Part shown: piece after piece, positions 1-8,931 of the stretch | Layout: the number at the start of each line of letters is the position of its first letter | How positions within the stretch are numbered: position 1 is the stretch's first letter | Assembly (NCBI GenBank): GCA_050008575.1 | Contig: JBEKMJ010000042.1 | Coordinates: 3,262 to 67,261 of the forward strand | DNA length: 64,000 nt | DNA from: Bog-159 sp050008575 | GTDB taxonomy: Bacteria > Acidobacteriota > Terriglobia > Bryobacterales > Bryobacteraceae | Direction of reading: 5' to 3' | The notes under the pieces: model-generated | What the model was told of the DNA's origin: nothing | The model's input: the letters and a program-made list of their open reading frames with translations, nothing else | The model's database searches: none | Position numbers and translations under genes: made by a program

Positions 1-1163
1 CTGAGCATCCCGAATGCGCTGGCGCTGGATGCGGCGGGAAACTTGTACATTGCCGATCCCGCGGCGGAAACCATTCGTAAGGTGAGCGCCTCCGGAATCA
101 TCACGACGTTCGCTGGGACGCCCGGCGTGCTGGGCTATACAGGCGATGGCGGACCCGCCACCAGCGCCCAATTGTGGTCGCCCTACGGCGTGGCCGTGGA
201 CCCAAATGGGAACGTATTGATCGCGGATTCGGGGAACAACGCGATCCGCCTGGTTATGCCGAATGGCATGATCTCCTCCGTGCAGCCGGCGGACAACGTC
301 TTGCTGCCGGGACAAGCCAATGCGCTGGCCGTGGACGCGGGGGCGGCTTCTATTTCGCCAGCGGGTCCATCGGTTATGCGTTTCAGGGCGCTTACCCGCT
401 GCCGCCGCTGGCGCCTTTTGTGCCGTGGGTTAGCGTGCAAAACGCCGGTTTCAGTGCGACGGCGGACCTGAGCGGGCTCGGCGGCGCCGTAGCGCCCGGC
501 ATGATCGCCGCCATCTACGGGAACCAGTTGGGGCCGGATACGGGCGTCTCGGCGACGGTGGATTCCAACGGGACGGTCGGCAGCAATCTGGCGGGCGTGC
601 AGGTGTTTTTCAACGGCATCGCGGCTCCCGTGCTTTACGCGCAGAGCGGGCAGATCAACGTGGTGGCGCCGTTTGAGATCGCGGGGACGAATACGGTGCA
701 GGTGTACACGGAGTACAACGGCCTGCGGTCGAACGTGAACACGCTTCCGGTGCTGCCCACGTTTCCGGGGCTGTTCCCCATCTCGTTCGACCAGGTGGCG
801 GCGATCAACCAGGGCGGCACCATTAACTCGAGCGCGAATCCCGCGCCAGTGGGATCGGTGGTCGCGGTGTTCGCCACCGGAGGCGGGGTGACGAATCCGG
901 TGGAAGCCGACGGAACGCTGGTTAGCGGCCGGTTGCCCACGCTGGCAGCGCCGGTGCAGGCTAAGTTTCAATATCAGACCGCCGCCGGGAATGTGGAAGT
1001 GGACGCGCCGGTGTTCTACGCGGGTCCCGCGCCGACGCTGGTAGCCGGGGCGTTACAGGTGAACGTGCAGGTTCCGGCCGGACCGGCTTCGTCTTATAAT
1101 CAGCCAACATTGATCTTGTATGTTGGCGGCGCTTCCGCCTGGGGATCGATATACACCCAGTAA
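1..1163 (+). pseudogene. NHL-repeat secreted protein with Solibacter C-terminal domain; 5' partial, frameshifted
   Basis: The frame is open from base 1, so the gene begins outside the window. Frame 1 encodes NHL beta-propeller repeats (motifs such as GNLYIADP and GNVLIADSGNNAIR) to about base 345. The homology then continues in frame 3 with GGFYFASGSIGYAFQ and runs to the stop at 1163. The break lies in a run of five G (about 337-343); a sixth G would restore the frame, so this is either a sequencing error or a real lesion. The C-terminal 230 residues match the domain known from Solibacter (TIGR03437-like; VAPGMIAAIYGNQLGP, YAQSGQINVVAPFEIAG). Proteins of this type are predicted to be exported and structural or adhesive; no enzymatic role can be inferred. 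Confidence 0.75.
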
Positions 1164-1217
1164 GGTGTTATTGTGGCAAGCAGCAGGCAATACGATATAC
1201 GTTGCGAAGGAATGTCT

Positions 1218-3469
1218 ATGACGATTATGGTCCGGTCTTTCCTATGGGCTACCGCGCTGCTGGCGTTTTCGGCCGCGGCCGCCCGCGCCCAGCAATCCAA
1301 TATTTCCTACGTTTCCCTTAACGCCTGCTGCATAGCCACGGACGGGCAAGGGAACAATTTCATCGTCAGTTCTTCCGCCTTTCCGCTCGAAACCAACGCG
1401 GTGGCTCCCGCCACGCAAGCGACGACGATTACGGGTAGTGTCACGGGGTGCGTTGCTGGCCTAAATGACACTACCCGATTACGGTGGCGAAGATGGATCC
1501 GAGTGGCAACCCGATCTCGGAATTCACGTTTGACACAGGCAATGACGGGCAGGCCGCCGCTGCCGCCGTGGACCCTCTGGGTAACCTTTGGATCGCCGGT
1601 TCGGTAGCCGCCTCGGCCCAGAGCAGCCCCACCGTTGGTTTGATCGCCAAGCTGGATAGCAGCGGGACGGATCTGCTGTACAGCGGCACTTTCGGCGGGC
1701 GCGACCGCAATGGCGACACGGCCATCGGCGCCATGGCATTCGATCCGGCCGGGAATCTTTACCTGGCAGGATCGACCAGCCAATCGGATTTTCCGTCGAG
1801 GCCGGGCGACTACATCGGTGCGATACCTTCCGCGGCGGCGGGCCAGCAAATATTCTACGGCTTTATCGCAAAGCTCACGCCGGCCAGCCAATCGACTCCG
1901 CCGTACACGCCGTCCTATGCGACATTGCTCGGCGGCCAGCAGTCGTCCACCTTCGCATCGGTGTTGGCCGTGGATGCCAACGGCCTCGCCACGGTTTCAG
2001 GCACCACGTCCGCCTCCGATTTTCCAGTTACCCCAGGGGCGTTTCAAACGCAATTACAGGGCGGCAACGATGTATTCATCACGCGCTTGAACGCTAAAGG
2101 CACGGGCTTGGTTTGGTCTACGCTGCTGGGCGCGGCGTCCGGCTTGCCGACGGCATCGCTGGGGGGAATCGCCTTGGATTCCAGCGGCAACGTGGTGCTC
2201 TCCGGCATTGCCGCGGACTCGAATTTCCCGATCACCTCCGGGGCCATTCAACCTCATTTCGCCATGCCCCAAAACGGCGCGGCATCCTCCGGCGACGGGT
2301 TTGTGGCGAAGTTGGATTCGACTGGCGGCAGCCTTCTGTTTTCGACCTATTACGGCATCGCCAGTTACTCGGGTTCGACTACGGGCAGCTTCTTCGTTTC
2401 ATACCCTTATCTGATCGGCAGTAATTCCGCATCGCCGAGACTGAGACTGGACGCCCAGGGCGATATTTGGATCACCGAATCGCTCGCCGATGCGTCAGGC
2501 TTGGTATTGCAACCCAACTCTCTCTTTTTGGGCTATGCCTTGATTGCCGAACTTGCGCCGGATGGATCGAGCGTATTGTTTTCCGAATTGGCTCCGGACG
2601 GAATGGCCGGCCAGGATCTAACATTGAATCCGGATGGCAGCCTGACCGTAATCGGACCGCCGCGGGGCGTGGATTTCAACGCGCCGGTATCCAGCGGTTT
2701 CGTGTTGCGCCAGCCGCGCGCGACACCCACTGGGATATCCATTCTAGGCGTGGCCGATGCGGCCGCTTATGCCGTGAACGATGCCGTGGCTCCCGGCGAA
2801 TACGTGAGCATTTACGGGACCGGCCTGGGACCTGCCACGGGAGCCTTAATGCAACTCGATCCCAGCGGCGTGGTGGCCACGTCCCTGGGGGGCACGCGGG
2901 TTTCGTTCGGCGGCGTTTTCGCGCCACTTATTTATGCTTCGGAAAATCAAATCAATTTGCTGGTGCCCTATGAAGTCGCGGGGAGTGCGCAGGTGAACAC
3001 GATCGTCACGACCGCCGCGGGCTCGTCCCAGACGCTGCCTTTGCAGGTGGTCGCGGCGCAACCGAACATATTCGCCGTGGTGAATTCCGACGGCAGTCTC
3101 AACTCGGCATCGCACCCCGCGGCTCCGGGCGAAACGGTTTCCATCTTCGTTAGTGGAGCGGGCGCGCTCAATCCGCGGCTGCCGGACGGGACCATCGCCC
3201 TATCGCCGGCGCTGGCCCCGGCCGCGACGATTCAGGTCGATTTTTACTTTGGTATCTTCGAAGGGTTTGGCGCCGGTATCGGTACGCTGGCGGCAACGCC
3301 GGTGTATGCGGGCGGCATTCCAGGCACGGCGATCGATTTGTTGCGGGTAGATGTGCCGGTGCCCGCGCAGTTGGTTATAGCCGGCCCGCCACCCTTCAGT
3401 GTCGGGGTCGCGGCAGGCAATTCGACTTCGCCCGCGCTTCCGTTGTATGTAGCCGTACCTTCGAACTGA
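1218..3469 (+). pseudogene. SBBP beta-propeller secreted protein with Solibacter C-terminal domain, split by a 50-bp insertion
   Basis: The start is ATG 1218, placed six bases after AAGGA (1207-1211). It gives a signal peptide MTIMVRSFLWATALLAFSAA ending before QQSN. The first frame reads into a small insertion at 1434-1475. After it, homology resumes in another frame at ITVAKMDPSGNPI (GTG 1484). Deleting the 50 bp restores one uninterrupted reading frame (QATTITVAKMDPSGN). The body carries SBBP-type propeller repeats (DPAGNLYLAGSTSQSDFP, DANGLATVSGTTSASDFP). The last 240 residues are a TIGR03437-like domain (VAPGEYVSIYGTGLGP, ENQINLLVPYEVAG). As read, the exported protein cannot be made; a leaderless 661-aa form from GTG 1484 is possible but would stay cytoplasmic. 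Confidence 0.8.
1426..1483. mobile_element. 42-bp mini-insertion with terminal inverted repeats and 8-bp target duplication
   Basis: The 8-bp sequence CGATTACG occurs at 1426-1433 and again at 1476-1483. Between them lies a 42-bp sequence (1434-1475) with perfect terminal inverted repeats GGTAGTGTCA and TGACACTACC. Including the flanking C and G, the palindrome extends to 12 bp per arm. Removing one 8-bp copy plus the 42 bp (50 bp in total) rejoins the host gene in frame. This is the signature of transposition by a non-autonomous element, or of internal collapse of a larger insertion sequence. It has no coding capacity. I cannot assign the family; an 8-bp duplication fits several IS families. 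Confidence 0.75.
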
Positions 3470-3539
3470 CGGCTTGTCTTTACAAATATTTACTCTCTCC
3501 GCGCTGGGAACCTGCCATAATTCGGCAAGGAGGGAAGGG

Positions 3540-5765
3540 ATGCCCCTAGGAAGCTTCAATCGATGGATGCGCCCGTTCTGCGCAGCCGCGATCCTGACTG
3601 CGGCGGCGCACGCCGCCACCCACACGGTTTCGTTCAATGCGCCGAAGGTATATCCGGCCGGCCCCGATCCCTATTCCGTAGCCATTGGCGACTTCAACCA
3701 CGATGGCAAACCTGACCTGGCGGTGGCTCTGGGCGCCTCCAACGACGTCGCGATCTTGTTGGGCAACGGCAATGGGACCTTCCAACCCCCGGTCACTTAC
3801 GCGGTTGGCAGCACACCCGATTTCGTCGCAGTAGGCGATTTCAACGGAGACGGTAAGCTGGACTTAGTCGTCGCTAACTCCGCGTCGAATTCGATCTCCA
3901 TACTGCTCGGTAACGGCGACGGCACCTTCCTACAGGCTGCATTCTACGCGGTGGACAAGGCGCCTTCATCCGTGGCCGTGGGCGACTTCAATGGCGACGG
4001 CAAGCTCGACCTGGCGGTTACCGACGCCGGCTCGATCGGCCTGCCCAGGGTTTACGGCCATACCATCTCGATCCTGCTCGGCAATGGCGACGGGACTTTT
4101 CAGCCGCAGACCTCCTATGAGGTGGGCTCCAAACCCATGTCGGTCGCCGTGGGTGACTTGAATGGCGATGGAAAGCCGGACCTGGTGGTGGCTTGCGAGC
4201 ATGGCTGGGTGGTTTCCATTTTGCTGGGCAAGGGCGACGGCACGTTCCAGGCGGCGGTCGACTACGCCGCGGGACAATCCCCCTTATCGGTGGCGCTCGG
4301 CGATTTCAATGGCGACGGCAAGCTGGATCTGGCTCTGGCGAACGGAGTGTCGAAAGACGACTTAGCATTTACCATCGTGTTGGGCAATGGCGATGGCACG
4401 TTCCAACCCGCCGTGGGGTATATGTTGGCGGGAGGCCTTGAATATGCCGTGTCGCTGGCGGTAGGCGATTTCAATGGCGATCATAAGCTGGATCTGGCGG
4501 TGGGCGGAATCAACTCACGGAGCGACTCGGAGCCTTACAATGTTTCGATCCTGCTGGGCAACGGCGACGGCACATTTCAGGCGGCCGAGACCTACTTCGT
4601 GGGCGCTTCCCCGGTTTCCATAGCCGTCGGCGATCTGAATGGCGATGGCAGTCCGGACCTGGCCGCCACCGGCTTTTATGCGGCCAGCGTTACGATTATG
4701 CTGGACAAGGCCGATGGCACGCTGCAATCGACCGTGGATTACACGCTGCCGGGCTCCGGGAATTCCGTGGCCGTGGGAGACTTCAACGGCGATGGGAAAC
4801 CGGACTTAGCCATGAACGGTTACGGCGTTTTGATTCTGTTGAACAACGGCGACGGCACCTTCGGGCCGCCAGTAAGTTACCCGGCGGGCGACGGCGGTGT
4901 AGCAGTGGGCGACTTTAATGGCGACGGCAAGCTGGATCTGGCCGTGACCGACTTTGGCGACGGCCTGACAAATCCCGGCGATACGGTCTCCATCCTGCTG
5001 GGCAATGGCGATGGCACCTTCCAGCCGGGCGTTTCCTATGTGGTGCCATTCGCCCCCGCCGCCGTGGCCGTAGCGGACTTCAACGGCGACGGCAAGCTGG
5101 ATTTGGCCGTGGCGAGTCAGCTCTTCGATTGTTGTTTTCCGGGCGCGGTGGCGGTACTGCTGGGCAATGGGGATGGCACGTTTCAGCCCGCGGTCACATA
5201 TGACGTGGGAGTGGGGCCGTCGTCGGTGGCGGTTGGGGATTTCAATGGCGACGGGAAACCCGATCTCGCCGTGACCAATATGGGCAGCGATCCGGGGAAT
5301 ATCTCGGTCCTGCTGAATCATGGCGACGGCACTTTCGAGCCGCAGGTGACTTACGCGGTGGGCTCCAATCCTGCCTCGGTGGCGGTCGGAGATTTCAATG
5401 GCGATGGCAAGCTGGATCTGGCCGTGGCCAACTCCGCGTCCGATTGGGTTTCGATTTTGCCCGGAAACGGTAATGGGACGTTTCAGACGCCGGTAAATGC
5501 GGAGGTCGGATCAGGCTCGGGTTTCGTAATTGCGGGCGACTTCAATGGCGATGGAAACCTGGATCTGGCAATCACCAGCGGCACTGGGGTCTCGATTCTG
5601 GCGGGCACGGGGGCGGGGGCGTTCCAACCGCCCGTTGGCTTCGCGGCGGGGTATGTGCCGGTGGCGCTTGCGGCGGGGGACTTCAACCAGGATGGCAAGC
5701 CGGATCTGGCGGTGGCGAACTCGCGTTCCAGCAACGTTTCGGTGCTGACGAATACGACGCGTTAG
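3540..5765 (+). CDS. Secreted FG-GAP/VCBS repeat protein, 14 calcium-loop repeats
   Basis: The start is ATG 3540, five bases after a strong AAGGAGGG (3527-3534); an upstream in-frame start at 3474 has no such site. A signal peptide (MPLGSFNRWMRPFCAAAILT, cleavage after AHAA) precedes a mature protein built almost entirely from FG-GAP/VCBS repeats of about 50 residues. I count exactly 14 copies of the core VAVGDFNGDGKLDLAV, whose DxNxDGxxD loop binds calcium in this family, each followed by SILLGNGDGTFQ. Fourteen units are compatible with two seven-bladed propellers. It is probably a surface or secreted ligand-binding protein. The repeats are also very alike at DNA level, which favours recombination. 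The stop codon directly abuts a hairpin repeat block. Confidence 0.9.
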   Translation: MPLGSFNRWMRPFCAAAILTAAAHAATHTVSFNAPKVYPAGPDPYSVAIGDFNHDGKPDLAVALGASNDVAILLGNGNGTFQPPVTYAVGSTPDFVAVGDFNGDGKLDLVVANSASNSISILLGNGDGTFLQAAFYAVDKAPSSVAVGDFNGDGKLDLAVTDAGSIGLPRVYGHTISILLGNGDGTFQPQTSYEVGSKPMSVAVGDLNGDGKPDLVVACEHGWVVSILLGKGDGTFQAAVDYAAGQSPLSVALGDFNGDGKLDLALANGVSKDDLAFTIVLGNGDGTFQPAVGYMLAGGLEYAVSLAVGDFNGDHKLDLAVGGINSRSDSEPYNVSILLGNGDGTFQAAETYFVGASPVSIAVGDLNGDGSPDLAATGFYAASVTIMLDKADGTLQSTVDYTLPGSGNSVAVGDFNGDGKPDLAMNGYGVLILLNNGDGTFGPPVSYPAGDGGVAVGDFNGDGKLDLAVTDFGDGLTNPGDTVSILLGNGDGTFQPGVSYVVPFAPAAVAVADFNGDGKLDLAVASQLFDCCFPGAVAVLLGNGDGTFQPAVTYDVGVGPSSVAVGDFNGDGKPDLAVTNMGSDPGNISVLLNHGDGTFEPQVTYAVGSNPASVAVGDFNGDGKLDLAVANSASDWVSILPGNGNGTFQTPVNAEVGSGSGFVIAGDFNGDGNLDLAITSGTGVSILAGTGAGAFQPPVGFAAGYVPVALAAGDFNQDGKPDLAVANSRSSNVSVLTNTTR

Positions 5766-6053
5766 GCGGGTGAGCTTCGCTCGCCATACACAGGCTAAAG
5801 CCTATGCCACCAAGCCCTGGAAGAAGTCAGCCACAGCTTCGAGGCAGGCGGCGTACGAGGCCGATGTCGAGGGGCGAGCTTCGCTCGCCTGTGTCGGCAG
5901 GAGTGCCGACACGGCACGCTGAGAGCGTGCGCCACGAGGGCCGCCCGCGCACGGTCGAATACCCATCGCACCCAAGAGGGGGCGCCGCTGCGGCGGGGCT
6001 GAAGCCCCGCGCGGGATAAATCCCGCCCCCCAGCGGCGAGTCCTGCCCCACAA
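5766..6053. repeat. Modular hairpin repeat R1
   Basis: A mosaic of short perfect palindromes between convergent genes: GGCGAGCTTCGCTCGCC, TGTCGGCAGGAGTGCCGACA, GGGGCTGAAGCCCC and GCGGGATAAATCCCGC. It ends in a right-hand boundary of type CCTGCCCCAC. No protein-coding signal is seen. It may also serve as a bidirectional terminator. Confidence 0.8.
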
Positions 6054-6062
6054 CGGCTCTTA

Positions 6063-7346
6063 TCAGGAAGTGACGGTGATCCGGCCGACGGCGTAGTTGA
6101 TCAAGGTACTGCCGAGCGTCGCGGTGGCTTGGATCTGGGCCAGATAGGTGCCCGGCTCGACCGACGCTCCAGCGTCGTCCTTCCCGTTCCAGGTTAGAGT
6201 CTCTCCAGGCGCGGATACCTGTTTAAATCCATGCAGCGTGCGCACCGGGACCACCGTGGGAGTGACGTCGCTATCCTGGATAATTGCCGCACTGGTGTAA
6301 CAAGCGGCCTTGATCTTGTAAGTGATGGAGGTCGACTGATTCGCCGAAATCGAAATGGTGCCCGGCGACGCCACGGGCTGAATGAGAACGGGCGGAGTTA
6401 TCGCGGGAACGAAAGGATACGGCGTATAAGTATCGCCCAACAAGGTCACGTTGTCGGTATTGCCCGGCCCCAGACCCGCCTGGGCGGCATAGGTCAGATA
6501 GGTCACCGCGTTTTGGGGAATCTCCATCACGTTGAGCCCCACACGGTCCACGGCCACGTGATTCAGGCCGGCCAGCACCACATCCGTGGCGACGGGCGTT
6601 CCGTGCGACGGGCCCTGGCCTTCCATGCCCCAAACGCCGTCGATCACGGCGAAGTCGACGGGCCGCACCAGGTTGAGATCCATGATCGACTCATCGATGC
6701 CGCGCAGATGCAAGTCGTGGCGCGGATAGTTCTGGGCGACGGGTTGGGCGTAAGCTGTCTCGGAAGCCAGACCGACCAGGTTCTTCATGGACAGAGTGAC
6801 TACCGCGTCGATGTGCGTCTTCAGTTTGGCCGCGCTGATGAAGTAAGTGTTCGGCTGGACTACGAGCGACGGAATCCACATGGATTGGTAGGCGTAGCCG
6901 CCGCCCGGCACGGGGGTCAGGACGTAAGTCCCAGTCCGCAAATCCACCAATGTGACTTGCGGATAACTGGCGAAGACGGTGATATAGCCACACGGGCCGA
7001 AGTTCGAAGGTTGGCCGGGCGGCGCGGCTTCGACGATGAGGATTTGAGTGGCTCCCACGGCGATGCAAAGATCCACGATGGCTTGCACCACTAGCGGATC
7101 GGTGGTGGCGCCGGAACTGGCTGGCTTGGGAACCACCAGGTTGGGCTTGATGACCACCGTCTGGCCGGCAAGATTGGTGGGGAACTGTCCACAAGCGGAA
7201 AGCGCGACCGAGGCGGCGGTGTAAGAATCGCTGGAGTAGCCGACGCCTACATAGAAAACGGGCTTTGCCGATGGTTTGGCCGCGCCGAGCAAGGCTGAAT
7301 TGGCGGCCAGCAACCCGAGGAACGACCGGCGGTCCATGGGGAGCAT
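6063..7346 (-). CDS. DUF362 domain protein with Tat-like signal and C-terminal FlgD-like Ig domain
   Basis: The start is ATG 7346, five bases after AGGAGG; the longer start at 7367 lacks a site. The N-terminus MLPMDRRSFLGLLAANSALL has the RR-x-F-L pattern of a twin-arginine signal. Residues of about 40-310 fit DUF362 (VVIKPNLVVPKPASSG, KTHIDAVVTLSMKNLVG, AVIDGVWGMEGQGP). This family is often linked to iron-sulfur proteins, but I see no 4Fe-4S ferredoxin cysteine motif, so that link does not apply directly. The last 90 residues look like a FlgD/Ig-type beta domain (TLTWNGKDDAGASVEPGTY). The gene is monocistronic and flanked by hairpin repeats on both sides. Function is unknown; it is predicted to be exported folded. 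Confidence 0.75.
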   Translation of the reverse strand: MLPMDRRSFLGLLAANSALLGAAKPSAKPVFYVGVGYSSDSYTAASVALSACGQFPTNLAGQTVVIKPNLVVPKPASSGATTDPLVVQAIVDLCIAVGATQILIVEAAPPGQPSNFGPCGYITVFASYPQVTLVDLRTGTYVLTPVPGGGYAYQSMWIPSLVVQPNTYFISAAKLKTHIDAVVTLSMKNLVGLASETAYAQPVAQNYPRHDLHLRGIDESIMDLNLVRPVDFAVIDGVWGMEGQGPSHGTPVATDVVLAGLNHVAVDRVGLNVMEIPQNAVTYLTYAAQAGLGPGNTDNVTLLGDTYTPYPFVPAITPPVLIQPVASPGTISISANQSTSITYKIKAACYTSAAIIQDSDVTPTVVPVRTLHGFKQVSAPGETLTWNGKDDAGASVEPGTYLAQIQATATLGSTLINYAVGRITVTS

Positions 7347-7401
7347 ATGTCCCTCCTGTAGTGTCAATCATAGCTGTTCGCTGGGGCGGTGACAAGTGGA
7401 A

Positions 7402-7631
7402 TGACAGGCGGAAGCCTGTCCCTGACAGGCGGAAGCCTGTCCGGGGCGAGCTTCGCTCGCCTGTGTCGGCAGGAGTGCCGACACGGCACGCACGAGTGCG
7501 TGCGCCACGAGGGCTACCCAACTGAAATGGCCTTCTTGGTGGGGCAGGCTCGCAGCCCGCCTGCCTCGAAGCTCTGGCTGGCTTTTTTGCAGGGCTTGGT
7601 GGCATAGGCTTTAGCCTGCGGAGGCGAGCAC
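7402..7631. repeat. Modular hairpin repeat R2
   Basis: Starts with two tandem copies of ACAGGCGGAAGCCTGTC. These are followed by GGCGAGCTTCGCTCGCC, TGTCGGCAGGAGTGCCGACA and GCACGCACGAGTGCGTGC, then a degraded GTGGGGCAGGC unit. It fills the whole interval between the divergent DUF362 and serpin genes, leaving little room for promoters, which must overlap the repeat. Confidence 0.8.
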
Positions 7632-7642
7632 GGGGAGGGCAT

Positions 7643-8854
7643 ATGATGAAGGTAGGCACTTCCATGACACATCATGTGACCCTGACCCTGCCGTTTCTGC
7701 TGGCGGGCGCGCTGCTGGCCTCCAGCGACGCGGCTCCGGGCATGAATCGGTTTGCGGCCGCCGCGTACCGGCAACTCGCCCAAAACCTCGCCCCAGACAA
7801 GGGCAACCTGATCCTGTCGCCCTTCAGCATTTCGACAGCCCTCTCGATGCTGCTCAATGGCGCGCGCGGGCAGACCGCCGCCGGAATAACCGCCGCGATC
7901 GAGCAACATGCAGGGCCGGGCTACCACGCGGCCGTCGCCGCACTGGCGGCGGAACTCACGAAGCAGGCGAATGGCGGCGGCAACCAACTCGCCATCGCCA
8001 ACGGCCTGTGGGTGCAGCAAGGCTTGCCGCTGCAATCGGAATTCGAGCAGACTATGCGGACGCTGTACGCCGCGCCGCTCACGCCGATCGATTTTCAGGC
8101 CGTGGAACAGGCCCGCCAGACCATCAACGCCTGGACCGCGCAGCACACCAACGATCGGATTCAGGATTTGTTCGCGCGTGGTTCGATCGATGCCGGAACC
8201 CGTCTGGTGCTGACCAGCGCGATCTACTTTTATGGCAAGTGGCATTCGCCGTTCGATCCGCAGAACACGCGCGTGGAGCCTTTTCAGCTTGGCGGTGGCG
8301 GCACGGCGGAGGTGAAGTTCATGCATCAGAAGGCCGATTTCCTGTATGGCGAAACGCCCGCGGCCCAGATTCTGGAGATGAAATATCAAGGGACTCCGGT
8401 GGCGTTCGACATTCTGCTGCCGAAGACGAACGACGGCCTCGCGGAATTGGAACGATCCATCAAGCCCGAAGTGCTTTCCGCATGGTTCGGGGGGCTGGCG
8501 AGCCGTAAAGTGGAGGCGGCCATTCCGAAATTCCGCGCGGAATCGGCATTCTCGCTGAAGGACATGTTGTCGCGCATGGGCATGGCGGACGCCTTCGAGA
8601 GAACGGCGGATTTCTCCGGCATCGACGGGCGCCGCGATCTGTTTGTGGGCGAGGTAGCGCACAAGGCGTTCGTGGAGGTGTCGGAAGAGGGCACCGAGGC
8701 GGCGGCGGCCACTGGCATAGCCATGCATGCACTGGCGATGCGGCGGGAGGAACGCACGGTGTTTCGCGCGGACCATCCGTTCGCGTTCTTTATCCGGGAT
8801 ACCACCAGCGGCGCGATTTTGTTTGAAGGACGGTTGGCGCAGCCGGCGTCGTAG
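7643..8854 (+). CDS. Serpin (serine protease inhibitor), predicted exported and inhibitory
   Basis: The start ATG 7643 follows GGAGGG by four bases. An N-terminal hydrophobic stretch (LPFLLAGALLASS) is a likely signal peptide, placing the protein outside the cytoplasm. Serpin signatures are complete: NLILSPFSISTALSMLLNGA near residue 55, TSAIYFYGKWHSPFD, and the C-terminal FRADHPFAFFIRD. The hinge at residues 348-357 (EEGTEAAAAT) keeps the P17-P8 small-residue pattern required for inhibition. Counting from P14 Thr351 puts P1 at Leu364 and P1' at Ala365, suggesting chymotrypsin- or elastase-like targets. Length (403 aa) is normal. Bacterial serpins are uncommon, so horizontal acquisition is plausible; neighbours give no target. 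Confidence 0.93.
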   Translation: MMKVGTSMTHHVTLTLPFLLAGALLASSDAAPGMNRFAAAAYRQLAQNLAPDKGNLILSPFSISTALSMLLNGARGQTAAGITAAIEQHAGPGYHAAVAALAAELTKQANGGGNQLAIANGLWVQQGLPLQSEFEQTMRTLYAAPLTPIDFQAVEQARQTINAWTAQHTNDRIQDLFARGSIDAGTRLVLTSAIYFYGKWHSPFDPQNTRVEPFQLGGGGTAEVKFMHQKADFLYGETPAAQILEMKYQGTPVAFDILLPKTNDGLAELERSIKPEVLSAWFGGLASRKVEAAIPKFRAESAFSLKDMLSRMGMADAFERTADFSGIDGRRDLFVGEVAHKAFVEVSEEGTEAAAATGIAMHALAMRREERTVFRADHPFAFFIRDTTSGAILFEGRLAQPAS

Positions 8855-8931
8855 GGCGGGCAATTCTGCCGCGGCCGGCTTTCAGCCAGAGGCGGCCTAC
8901 GAGGCCGCCGCAGGCTACGAGCCTGCCCCAC
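8855..8931. repeat. Modular hairpin repeat R3
   Basis: Begins directly after the serpin stop codon. It contains GCCGGCTTTCAGCC, GGCGGCCTACGAGGCCGCC and GCAGGCTACGAGCCTGC, ending CCCCAC. The stop codon of the convergent GloVer gene (8915-8917) lies inside it. Confidence 0.8.

Noticed and set aside
3478..3521. Promoter in front of the FG-GAP gene (CATAAT at 3516-3521)
   Set aside because: No -35 of acceptable sequence at 15-19 bases; the match is not better than chance.
5766..6053. CRISPR-like spacing of repeats
   Set aside because: Units are different palindromic words of varied length without constant spacers, and no cas genes are present.
7359..7367. A second end of the 42-bp mini-element (TAGTGTCA) near the DUF362 gene
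   Set aside because: Only eight bases match, with no partner arm or direct repeat, and it overlaps the Shine-Dalgarno region; chance is sufficient.
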